This document shows positions 4,775 through 12,528 of a stretch of DNA of 15,648 nucleotides, one piece after another. This DNA is from an uncultured Clostridia bacterium (GTDB taxonomy: Bacteria; Bacillota; Clostridia; TANB77; CAG-508). The stretch spans positions 1-15,648 of the forward strand of contig CANQMG010000030.1 of assembly GCA_947624925.1 (NCBI GenBank). Reading direction: 5' to 3'. How positions within the stretch are numbered: the first letter of the stretch is position 1; every line of letters starts with the position of its first letter. The position numbers and the translations under genes were made by a program. Under the pieces are notes generated by a model, which saw only the letters and a program-made list of their open reading frames with translations, had not been told where the DNA came from and made no database searches.

Positions 4775-5656
4775 ATGATTACAGCAAGTTTAGTTAAAGA
4801 TTTAAGAGAAAAAACAGGTGCAGGTATGATGGACTGCAAAAAGGTATTAACAGAAACTGATGGAGATATGGAAAAAGCAATAGAATTATTAAGAGAAAGA
4901 GGAATTGCAAAAGCTGCAAAAAAATCTGATAGAGTTGCCACTGAAGGATTAGTAGCTGCATATGTATCTGAAGATGAAAAAGTAGGAGCAGTTGTAGAAG
5001 TAAATTCTGAAACAGATTTCGTTGCTAAGAATGAAGAATTTAGAAATTTTGTACAAGATATTGCAAAACAAATTGCAAATGAAAATCCTTCAAATGTAGA
5101 AGAATTATTAAAACAAAATTCAATTAAAAATACAGGTAAAACTGTACAAGAAGTATTAACAGATAAAATAGCAACAATAGGCGAGAATATGTCTATAAGA
5201 AGATTTGAAAGATTTGAAACACAAAATGGTTTAGTAGAAAAATATATACACGGTGATGGAAAGATTGGCGTTTTAGTTCAAATTGAAAATGGAAATGCAG
5301 AACTTGCAAAAGACATATGTATGCAAATTGCTGCTGCAAAACCAGAATTTTTAGATAAAGATTCTGTTCCTCAAGAAAGAATTGAAAAAGAAAAGGAAAT
5401 ATTTAAGGCTCAAGCAATGAATAAAGGCAAATCTGCAGAAATTGCAGAAAAAATGGTATCAGGTCAAATTGGAAAGTTTTATTCAGAAATTTGCTTGGTT
5501 GAACAAGAATTTGTTAAAAATCCAGATGTAAAAATAAAAGATTTATTATCATCAAATGGAGCTAAAATAATTAAATTTGCAAGACTTGAAAAAGGTGAAG
5601 GAATAGAGAAAAAAGAAGAAAATTTTGCAGAAGAAGTAATGAAACAAATAAAGTAA
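4775..5656 (+). CDS. tsf: Translation elongation factor Ts
   Basis: Guanine nucleotide exchange factor that regenerates EF-Tu-GTP in the cytoplasm. The N-terminal UBA-like domain shows VKDLREKTGAGMMDCKKVL (7-25). The core carries the EF-Tu-contacting TDFVA motif (80-84), followed by NEEFRNFV, and two repeated core subdomains continue through VEKYIH and VLVQIENG. Length of 293 residues is normal for the long bacterial form. AAGGGGG lies about 8 nt before the ATG. It follows rpsB and ends at a strong terminator. pyrH and frr, often next in line in other bacteria, are not here. Identity is certain. Confidence 0.98.
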   Translation: MITASLVKDLREKTGAGMMDCKKVLTETDGDMEKAIELLRERGIAKAAKKSDRVATEGLVAAYVSEDEKVGAVVEVNSETDFVAKNEEFRNFVQDIAKQIANENPSNVEELLKQNSIKNTGKTVQEVLTDKIATIGENMSIRRFERFETQNGLVEKYIHGDGKIGVLVQIENGNAELAKDICMQIAAAKPEFLDKDSVPQERIEKEKEIFKAQAMNKGKSAEIAEKMVSGQIGKFYSEICLVEQEFVKNPDVKIKDLLSSNGAKIIKFARLEKGEGIEKKEENFAEEVMKQIK

Positions 5657-5677
5657 AAAGTGAAATAATTTATATAC

Positions 5678-5720
5678 AAAAGAAATCCTTTTACCATAAA
5701 GGGTTTCTTTTGAAATTATT
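5678..5720 (+). terminator. Strong Rho-independent terminator after tsf
   Basis: AAAAGAAATCCTTT (5678-5691) pairs along 14 positions with AAAGGGTTTCTTTT (5698-5711). There is one G-U wobble and a 6-nt loop TACCAT, and the right arm itself ends in TTTT. Being flanked by A and T runs it would work in both directions. It closes the rpsB-tsf transcription unit 21 nt after the tsf stop. Confidence 0.88.
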
Positions 5721-5768
5721 GATTTATTACAACATTGTTAAATGTATGTTACAATTCTATTAAGACTA

Positions 5769-5796
5769 TTGACTTATTAATTTTTTGAAATAAAAT
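5769..5796 (+). promoter_or_regulatory. Probable promoter of rsmD
   Basis: TTGACT (5769-5774), a 16-nt spacer and TAAAAT (5791-5796). A better -10 sequence, TATAAT (5798-5803), is 23 nt from the same -35 box, which is too far. Start of transcription would be near 5803, giving a leader of about 20 nt that includes the AGAGGAAG ribosome binding site. Confidence 0.5.
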
Positions 5797-5821
5797 ATAT
5801 AATGTATAAAAGAGGAAGTAT

Positions 5822-6376
5822 ATGAGAATTATAAGTGGCTCTATGAAAGGAACAAAATTATATACATTAGAAGGAATAGAAACAAGACCAACATTAGATA
5901 GAGTTAAAGAATCTTTATTTAGCATAATACAGGCAAACATAAAAGACGCAGTAGTTTTAGACTTGTTTTCTGGTAGTGGTGCTTTAGCAATAGAATGTAT
6001 TAGCAGAGGTGCCAAAAGAGCTGTATTGTGTGATAAATCGTATAATGCAATTAATATAATAAAAAAGAATGTAGAAAAAACGAATTCAAAAAATCAGGTA
6101 ATAATTATTAATAAAGATTATATAAAAGTTTTAAAATTATTAGAAAAGGAAAAGTTTGATATAATTTTTATTGATCCACCATATGAAAAAAATATTGCTG
6201 TAGATTCTGTAAAAAGAATATTGCAATTAAATATACTTTCACAAGATGGAATTATAATATTAGAAACAGATGATGACAAAAGAGAATTATCTGCTCTTAG
6301 TCAGATAGATGTTAATGTTTATGATTTAAGAAAATATGGTAGAGTAAAGTTAATATTCTTAAATCGAAAGGGGTAA
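5822..6376 (+). CDS. rsmD: 16S rRNA (guanine(966)-N2)-methyltransferase RsmD
   Basis: SAM-dependent methylation of G966 of 16S rRNA during 30S assembly. Of its 184 residues, the start MRIISGSMKGTKL and TRPTLDRVKESLF (21-33) are typical of RsmD. The SAM-binding motif I LDLFSGSG spans 46-53 and the catalytic DPPY motif 118-121. Length is normal. GAGG lies 6 nt before the ATG. Its stop codon sits 2 nt before the next gene, whose ribosome binding site AAAGGGG lies within rsmD's last codons, so the two are co-transcribed. In many Firmicutes coaD sits directly beside rsmD (recalled); it is absent here. Confidence 0.93.
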   Translation: MRIISGSMKGTKLYTLEGIETRPTLDRVKESLFSIIQANIKDAVVLDLFSGSGALAIECISRGAKRAVLCDKSYNAINIIKKNVEKTNSKNQVIIINKDYIKVLKLLEKEKFDIIFIDPPYEKNIAVDSVKRILQLNILSQDGIIILETDDDKRELSALSQIDVNVYDLRKYGRVKLIFLNRKG

Positions 6377-6378
6377 AG

Positions 6379-6816
6379 ATGGAAATATTTACATTATTAG
6401 AAACATTAGAGGAGTGCTTAGAAGGAGCAAAAAGTATACCATTTACACAAAAGGGAATAGTAGATAAGGAAGAAATTTTAGATATTATAAAAGAAATTAG
6501 ACTAAAATTACCAGATGAATTAAAACAAGCAAAATGGGTAAAAGAAGAAAGAGAGCGTATATTAGTTGAGGCTCAAAAAGAAGCTGATGGTATTGTTAAA
6601 GAGGCTGAAAATAGAATAATAGCTATGATTGACGAACATGAAATAACAAGGAAAGCATATGAACAAAAAGCACAAATTATAGAAACTGCAAATGAAATGT
6701 CAAGAGAAATTACAAATGGAACTAAAGAATATGCAGATAATATTTTAGAAAGATTACAAATTGCATTACAAGATGCTTTAAAAACAATAGAAAATAATAG
6801 AAAAGAGTTAAAATAA
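6379..6816 (+). CDS. SepIVA/DivIVA-like coiled-coil protein
   Basis: 145 residues with no membrane segment or signal peptide. A short N-terminal domain (about 1-50) reads FTLLETLEECLEGAKSIPFT, then VDKEEILDIIKEIRLKLPDE. The rest is a long charged helix with A-x-x-EA heptads (about 51-145), predicted coiled coil. The pattern 'leaLeelle.ak.iP.t.k..vd..e.LelId.ik..lP.El..A' resembles the mycobacterial division factor SepIVA and small DivIVA-like proteins, often labelled 'ATPase' or 'V-type ATPase subunit H-like' in Clostridia. That is from memory, not an alignment. It follows rsmD by 2 nt and precedes ftsK, so a role in division-site or wall-growth organisation is plausible but inferred. The coding region is certain and the function is not. 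Confidence 0.7.
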   Translation: MEIFTLLETLEECLEGAKSIPFTQKGIVDKEEILDIIKEIRLKLPDELKQAKWVKEERERILVEAQKEADGIVKEAENRIIAMIDEHEITRKAYEQKAQIIETANEMSREITNGTKEYADNILERLQIALQDALKTIENNRKELK

Positions 6817-6829
6817 ATTTATTTTTAAG

Positions 6830-6890
6830 GAAATCGGAAGTAAGACACAATCAACGCAAAAAAAAGTTGATTTCCGATTTCTATTTTTTT
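6830..6890 (+). terminator. Terminator or attenuator directly before ftsK
   Basis: GAAATCGGA (6830-6838) pairs with TCCGATTTC (6873-6881), and inside it AATCAAC (6849-6855) pairs with GTTGATT (6866-6872). The two helices stack, with a 10-nt bulge on the left side, and are followed by TATTTTTTT (6882-6890). It is a strong terminator by form. It ends only 15 nt before the ftsK start, leaving no room for a promoter, so ftsK must depend on readthrough or on regulated folding. Confidence 0.8.
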
Positions 6891-6905
6891 AATAATGGAG
6901 GAAAA

Positions 6906-9290
6906 ATGGCAAAAAGAGGCAGAAAACCAAAAAGAAAACAAAAAGGTGTAAATATAAATATTGATATTGCTGTTATTGGACTAATTATAATAAGTATATT
7001 ACTAATGGTACTTATATTTAATAACTCAGGTTATATTGGAGAAAAACTAAGTCCTATACTTGGAGGTATAATGGGTAAAATAAAATATATTTTACCTTTT
7101 GGCACATTTGCTATTGCAATATCTATAGCATGCAATAAAAAATCATATATGAGCTCTAAACTTGTTCAATATGCAATTTTCTTAACTTGCATAGCAATTA
7201 TAATGTCAATATTTCAAATAACAAATGGAAACATATCTTTAAGTAAGGAATTTAATGAAATTGTTACAGAAGGTTACAAATTGGGAGTAAGAAATATTGG
7301 TGGTGGAGTTATAGGAACTATTGGAGCAGTAATTTTTACTAATATGCTAGGAATAACAGGTGCTATTATATTGGCTATTGGAATTTCACTAATTGTTCTT
7401 GTATTTTTACTTAATATCCATGTTTCAGAATGGATTGCAGATTATATGGAAGATTTAAAGGAGAGAAGACAAGAGGCAAAAGAAAGTAGAATTATAGAGT
7501 ACGAAGAAAGAGAAAAGAATAGATTAGAAAAGAAAGAAAAGGTTAAAGCTAAAAAAGCAAAATTAAAATTCGAAGAAGAAGATATCTCAGATGACCAAAT
7601 TACAATTAACCTAAATGAAAAAGAACCTAAACTAAAAAAATATAAATATGATGCAGATGATTTAGTACCACTTGGAAGTAAAACTATCACAAAAAAAGAG
7701 GAATATTCTCCTAATACAATAGAAGATAATTTATTTAAAACAAAGGAAGAAGAAAAAGAAGAAAAAACAAAGGAAGTACTATTACTAGAACATACTCAAA
7801 CTGTTGAGGATGAACATTATGAATTTCCACCTATTGAGCTTATGACAGAAGGAGGAGCACAGGGATTAAAAGGAAGTAAAAAGGCTATAACAGATAATGC
7901 AACAAAACTACAGAAAACTTTATATAATTTTGGGGTATCTGCAAAAGTTGAAAATGTTTCTGTAGGACCAGCAATTACAAGGTATGAATTAAAACCAGCA
8001 GAAGGAGTTAGAGTTAGCAAAATTGCAAATTTGGCAGATGATATTGCATTAAATCTAGCTGCAGAATCAATAAGAATTGAGGCACCAATACCAGGAAAAC
8101 AAGCTGTTGGTATAGAAATCCCAAATAAAGAAACTCAAATTGTTCATTTAAGAGATATTATAGAATCAGATGAATTTAATAAAAAAGATTCAAAACTTGC
8201 TTTTGCATTAGGTAAAGATGTTGCAGGACAAGAAATTGTAACAGACATAGCTAAAATGCCCCATGTCTTAATTGCAGGTAGTACAGGTTCTGGAAAGAGT
8301 GTTTGTATAAATACACTTATAACGAGTATAATATATAAAGCTAAGCCAAGTGAGGTAAAGCTAGTTATGGTAGATCCAAAAGTTGTTGAACTATCTGTGT
8401 ATAATGGAATACCACATCTGCTTATACCAGTTGTTACAGATCCTAAAAAAGCTGCTGGTGCACTTGCATGGGCAGTACAGGAAATGGTAAATAGGTACGG
8501 ATTATTTGCTAATAAAGGTGTAAGAGATATCAAAGGATATAATGAGGCTTTAAGTGAGGAAGAAGGAAATCAAAAATTACCTCAAATTGTTATTATAATA
8601 GATGAGCTTGCAGATTTAATGATGGTTGCTAAAAATGATGTTGAAGATGCTATATGTAGATTAGCTCAAATGGCAAGAGCTGCAGGAATGCATTTAGTTA
8701 TTGCAACTCAAAGGCCTTCTGTTGATGTTATAACTGGTTTAATTAAGGCTAATATTCCTTCAAGAATAGCTTTTGCAGTTTCATCACAAGTGGATTCTAG
8801 AACAATATTAGATATGGCAGGTGCTGAAAAATTATTGGGAAAAGGTGATATGCTATTTTATCCTACTGGTGTTTCAAAGCCTACGAGAATTCAAGGAGCA
8901 TTTATTTCTGATAAAGATGTAGAAAAAATTGTTAGTTTTATAAAATCATCAGGAGAGCCTATATATAATCAAGATATAATTAAAAGTATTGAAAAAGCAA
9001 ATTCTACAGATAAAGAGGTAAAAGATGAATTAGAAGAAGATGATACTGATCCATTTTTAGATGAGGCTATTGAAACAGTAATAGAAACAAGACAAGCATC
9101 TACATCTTTTATACAAAGAAGATTTAAGGTAGGATATGCAAGAGCAGGAAGAATAATAGACCAAATGGAAGAAAGAGGTATAATATCTGGTTACCAAGGA
9201 AGTAAACCAAGAGAAGTTTTAATGACAAAAGAAAGATGGCAGGAGTTAAAAATGTCAACTTCTGACTCAGTAAATGAAGAAGAGGGATAA
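6906..9290 (+). CDS. ftsK: DNA translocase FtsK/SpoIIIE
   Basis: ATP-driven, membrane-anchored DNA pump that clears chromosome from the division or sporulation septum. From ATG 6906 (TGGAGG just upstream) it is 794 residues. A basic N-terminus (2-13) is followed by about four membrane segments (near 20-38, 59-76, 86-105 and 140-177, the last possibly two). A charged linker runs to about 310, then the alpha/beta motor domain with Walker A GSTGSGKS (458-465) and Walker B IIIDELADL (D566, E567), AQMARAAGMHLVIATQRPS and IPSRIAFAVSS. The C-terminal gamma winged-helix domain (about 730-785) carries ARAGRIIDQMEERGIISG. A longer reading from TTG 6867 is rejected because it starts inside the terminator stem. 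The short membrane part favours the SpoIIIE-like form. Confidence 0.95.
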   Translation: MAKRGRKPKRKQKGVNINIDIAVIGLIIISILLMVLIFNNSGYIGEKLSPILGGIMGKIKYILPFGTFAIAISIACNKKSYMSSKLVQYAIFLTCIAIIMSIFQITNGNISLSKEFNEIVTEGYKLGVRNIGGGVIGTIGAVIFTNMLGITGAIILAIGISLIVLVFLLNIHVSEWIADYMEDLKERRQEAKESRIIEYEEREKNRLEKKEKVKAKKAKLKFEEEDISDDQITINLNEKEPKLKKYKYDADDLVPLGSKTITKKEEYSPNTIEDNLFKTKEEEKEEKTKEVLLLEHTQTVEDEHYEFPPIELMTEGGAQGLKGSKKAITDNATKLQKTLYNFGVSAKVENVSVGPAITRYELKPAEGVRVSKIANLADDIALNLAAESIRIEAPIPGKQAVGIEIPNKETQIVHLRDIIESDEFNKKDSKLAFALGKDVAGQEIVTDIAKMPHVLIAGSTGSGKSVCINTLITSIIYKAKPSEVKLVMVDPKVVELSVYNGIPHLLIPVVTDPKKAAGALAWAVQEMVNRYGLFANKGVRDIKGYNEALSEEEGNQKLPQIVIIIDELADLMMVAKNDVEDAICRLAQMARAAGMHLVIATQRPSVDVITGLIKANIPSRIAFAVSSQVDSRTILDMAGAEKLLGKGDMLFYPTGVSKPTRIQGAFISDKDVEKIVSFIKSSGEPIYNQDIIKSIEKANSTDKEVKDELEEDDTDPFLDEAIETVIETRQASTSFIQRRFKVGYARAGRIIDQMEERGIISGYQGSKPREVLMTKERWQELKMSTSDSVNEEEG

Positions 9291-9291
9291 T

Positions 9292-10866
9292 ATGAAGGAA
9301 GAGATTTTTTCTAAGCTTAGTATAAAAAACTACAACAATGAATTAGAGAAAATATTAGAAAAAAAATATTTTTCAGAAGATGCTAAAAATCTTCTTCTTA
9401 GTATGTTTTATAAAGTTGAAACGTCATACAATGATTATGCAAATGTAAAAAGAAATGTAGAAAGTAAAAATGAATTTCTTGAAGATATATTAGAAATAAT
9501 ATCAGACTGTAATGATATAGAAATAATAAAGCCAAGAACTGAAAAATTTAGAGAGTTTACAGATGCAAATATAAAATTTAAAATAAATTACAAAAAAAGT
9601 ACTATAGAGGTAATACAAAATGAAAAAAGCTTATTATCTGCAATATTAGAGTTAAATAATTTTCAAATATACTTAAAAGAAGAATACAATCTGGTTAGAA
9701 ATACATTACCATATATACTAAATGAAGGAAAAGATATAAATAGTGTAGAAGTAATACGTGATTTTAATGCGTGGAATTGGAATATTTTATATAGTGAAAT
9801 TGAAAATATAGATATAAACTTAATATATCAAAATTTACAAATTCTTTTAAATTATAATTTTCTAAAAGATTTTGTTAATTCAAAAACAGAAAATGATTTT
9901 ATAAAATATATAAATTCTAAGCTTATAGAATTATATGGTAAAGAAAATACAAAAGAAATACTAAATTTATTATTTAAATTAAGTATTTTAATTGACATAA
10001 GAAATAATTCAAATGAGGCTAAAAGATTAAGCGAAGAAAGAGAAGGATTAAAGAAAGATTACAATAAAATAAGTAATAAAAAAATGTATATAAAAAATTT
10101 AATGGTAAAAAAGAAAAAACTAAACGATGATATAAAAGACATAGATATATTATTAAATAATAAGGAATTGTTAGAAAAAGAATTTCAAAAAAGAAATGAG
10201 CAATTATCAGAATATAATAAGTTTTTTAGTTTAAAACAACTTTCTGAAAAGTTAATTATAGAAAGAAGTAGGACTTTAAGTAAGCTAGAGGATTGTAATT
10301 TAGCATTAAATCCTGAAAATTATGTACAAGTTAAAGAAAAATTAGAAGAAGATATTAATTTATTAGATGATATAAATTTTGAAGATACATCAAAAAATGA
10401 TTTAAATAAATATAAAGAACAATTTCAAAAAATTTTTATAACTTGTTTTGAAATGAAAATAAATAATGTGCAAAACAAAAAAGACATATTAGAGTTATTA
10501 TATGAATTTAGATATTATGAAAATGTTCCATATAGTGAAAAAGAAAATATAAAAAATGTTGGTGGACTGAAAGAAGAATTAGAAAAAATAGAAAAATTAA
10601 TAATAGAAAAAATGACTAATTTAAAACTTATTAGCAGTTTTACTAATAACCAAAATTTAAATTATGATATTTTAAAAAATATTTTTGATTTAAAAATTAT
10701 TTCTCTAGAGAATATCTTTATAGAAATTAAAGTTAAAGACAAAAATATTAATTTAAATATATTTGACGAAAAAGAAACTTTAGAAAAAAATATAGAATTA
10801 AAGTTCGAAAAGAATAAAGAAACAAAAATAAAATCGGTCAAAAAAACAAAATTAATAAAAATATAG
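9292..10866 (+). CDS. Unrecognised coiled-coil protein in the ftsK operon
   Basis: 524 residues from ATG 9292, chosen because GAGGG lies just upstream and the gap to the ftsK stop is 1 nt. An in-frame ATG at 9274 has no ribosome binding site. I recognise no family. It is soluble, with no signal peptide or membrane helix, and very rich in Lys, Glu, Asn, Ile and Leu. The N-terminal half (1-230) looks mostly alpha-helical with a FNAWNWNIL segment. Residues about 235-335 form strongly charged heptad-like helices (LSEEREGLKKDYNKI and KKKLNDDIKDID). A second helical part follows, and the tail is basic (KETKIKSVKKTKLIKI). No catalytic motif is apparent. The next gene starts 9 nt after its stop. Co-transcription with ftsK suggests a structural or scaffold role in segregation or division. 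That is a guess from context. Confidence 0.8.
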   Translation: MKEEIFSKLSIKNYNNELEKILEKKYFSEDAKNLLLSMFYKVETSYNDYANVKRNVESKNEFLEDILEIISDCNDIEIIKPRTEKFREFTDANIKFKINYKKSTIEVIQNEKSLLSAILELNNFQIYLKEEYNLVRNTLPYILNEGKDINSVEVIRDFNAWNWNILYSEIENIDINLIYQNLQILLNYNFLKDFVNSKTENDFIKYINSKLIELYGKENTKEILNLLFKLSILIDIRNNSNEAKRLSEEREGLKKDYNKISNKKMYIKNLMVKKKKLNDDIKDIDILLNNKELLEKEFQKRNEQLSEYNKFFSLKQLSEKLIIERSRTLSKLEDCNLALNPENYVQVKEKLEEDINLLDDINFEDTSKNDLNKYKEQFQKIFITCFEMKINNVQNKKDILELLYEFRYYENVPYSEKENIKNVGGLKEELEKIEKLIIEKMTNLKLISSFTNNQNLNYDILKNIFDLKIISLENIFIEIKVKDKNINLNIFDEKETLEKNIELKFEKNKETKIKSVKKTKLIKI

Positions 10867-10875
10867 GAGGAGTAT

Positions 10876-12519
10876 ATGAAAATAACATTTTTAGGAGCAA
10901 CTCAAACTGTAACTGGTTCTAATTTTTTAGTAGAAGCAGCTGGAAAAAAATTTTTGGTAGATTGTGGAATGTATCAAGGAAGTGGAGATATTGAAGAAAA
11001 AAATTATGATAGATTTTTATTTAATGTGCACGAAATAGATTTTATGCTACTAACTCACGCTCATATTGACCATTCTGGTAGGATACCAAAATTATATAAT
11101 GAAGGTTATAGAAATCCAATAATTGCTACAAAAGCAACTTGCGATTTATGTTCAATTATGCTTCCAGATAGTGGACATATTCAAGAAATGGAGGCTGAAT
11201 GGAAAAATAAAAAAAGAATTAGGCAAGGAAAAGAACCTTATACTCCTATGTATACTGCAGAAGATGCATTAAAATCTTTAGAAATTTTTAAACCAGTAAA
11301 ATATGATGAAATAATTGATGTAGATGAGAATATTAAGCTAAGATTTAACGATGCAGGGCATATGCTAGGTTCAAGTATAATTGAAGTATGGGTTACTGAA
11401 AATGGCAAAGAAGAAAAAATAGTATTTACAGGGGATTTAGGAAATAACGATTTACCTCTTTTAGCATCTCCAACAATGATTGAAACTGCTGATTATTTAG
11501 TTATGGAATCTACATATGGAAATAGACTACATATAAGAAATGATGAAAAAGCTGAGATGTTCCTAAATATCGTATGGGAAACATTAGAAAAAGGAGGAAC
11601 AGTTGTAATACCATCATTTGCAGTTGGAAGAACTCAAGAGATACTATACGAATTAAATGAAATTAAGGAAAATAGGGCAGATGAAGAGTTTATAAAAAAA
11701 TATGAAAAATTAATGAAAGTTCCTGTAATAGTAGATAGCCCTCTTGCAATTTCAGCAACAGAGATATTCAAAAAGAATATGGAATTATTTGATTATGAAG
11801 TTCAAGAAGAAATTAAAAGAGGAGATAATCCATTAGAATTTCCTGGATTAAAATTTACAAGAACTGCAGAAGAATCAAAGGCATTGAACGAAAGTAATGA
11901 GCCATCTATTATCTTATCTGCAAGTGGAATGTGTGAAGTTGGTAGAATAAAACATCATCTAAAGCATAATTTGTGGAATCCAAATTCAACTATTCTATTT
12001 GTTGGATACCAAGCACCAGGAACATTAGGAAGAAAAATTGTAGAAGGTGCAAAAAAGGTTAAAATATTTGGAGAAGATATTAGTGTAAATGCTAGAATAG
12101 AATATATTGAAGGATATTCTGGACACGCAGACCAAGAATGGCTTTTAAATTTTATATATTCTTTTTATACAAAACCAAAGCATATATTTTTAGTTCATGG
12201 TGAGGAAGAAGGACAAAAAGTTTTAAAGGACAAAATAGTAGAAAATACGCAAATACCTGTTACAATACCAGAATTTGGTCAAACATTTACTTTAGATGAT
12301 AATTTACAAGTTGAAAATACTTTTGAACTTCCAAAGAAATATATACCAATTAGATTAGAAGTTGTAGAAAGAATTAAGACTTTAAAAGAAGAAATTAATG
12401 ATATGGAAGAAATCGTAAAAACTGAAATGTTATCTGAAAACATAGATGATGAAGAAATATTGAAATTAAATGATAAAATAAAAGAATTAGAAAAACAAAT
12501 AGTAAAAATAATAGAATAG
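10876..12519 (+). CDS. Beta-CASP metallo-beta-lactamase-fold ribonuclease-like protein
   Basis: 547 residues. The N-terminal MBL domain has the metal motif HAHIDHSG (H61, H63, D65, H66), then H162 in GHMLGSS and D187 in TGDLG. The beta-CASP domain shows MESTYGNR, IPSFAVGRTQEILYEL, PVIVDSPLAISATEIF and ILSASGMCEVGRIKHHL. The C-terminal RNA-processing segment shows GYSGHADQ (H417) and LVHGEEEG (H441), and a short Glu/Lys helix ends the protein. This is the CPSF73-like group of two-zinc nucleases acting on RNA, distinct from RNase J by its length and missing C-terminal domain. All metal ligands appear present, so it is likely active; the substrate is unknown. AGGAGG lies about 6 nt before the ATG. 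It sits mid-operon between the coiled-coil protein and GH15. Confidence 0.9.
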   Translation: MKITFLGATQTVTGSNFLVEAAGKKFLVDCGMYQGSGDIEEKNYDRFLFNVHEIDFMLLTHAHIDHSGRIPKLYNEGYRNPIIATKATCDLCSIMLPDSGHIQEMEAEWKNKKRIRQGKEPYTPMYTAEDALKSLEIFKPVKYDEIIDVDENIKLRFNDAGHMLGSSIIEVWVTENGKEEKIVFTGDLGNNDLPLLASPTMIETADYLVMESTYGNRLHIRNDEKAEMFLNIVWETLEKGGTVVIPSFAVGRTQEILYELNEIKENRADEEFIKKYEKLMKVPVIVDSPLAISATEIFKKNMELFDYEVQEEIKRGDNPLEFPGLKFTRTAEESKALNESNEPSIILSASGMCEVGRIKHHLKHNLWNPNSTILFVGYQAPGTLGRKIVEGAKKVKIFGEDISVNARIEYIEGYSGHADQEWLLNFIYSFYTKPKHIFLVHGEEEGQKVLKDKIVENTQIPVTIPEFGQTFTLDDNLQVENTFELPKKYIPIRLEVVERIKTLKEEINDMEEIVKTEMLSENIDDEEILKLNDKIKELEKQIVKIIE

Positions 12520-12528
12520 GAGATACAT

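Noticed and set aside
5798..5803. TATAAT as the rsmD -10 box
   Set aside because: It is 23 nt from TTGACT, and nothing like a -35 box lies at 16-18 nt; TAAAAT at 5791 has better spacing.
6867..6905. Upstream TTG start for ftsK
   Set aside because: It begins inside the terminator stem, adds a non-membrane ISDFYFFNNGG stretch, and lacks a ribosome binding site; ATG 6906 has TGGAGG.
7442..8533. Minus-strand frames inside ftsK
   Set aside because: They overlap the conserved linker and motor domain of FtsK and show Ser/Leu-rich shadow composition.
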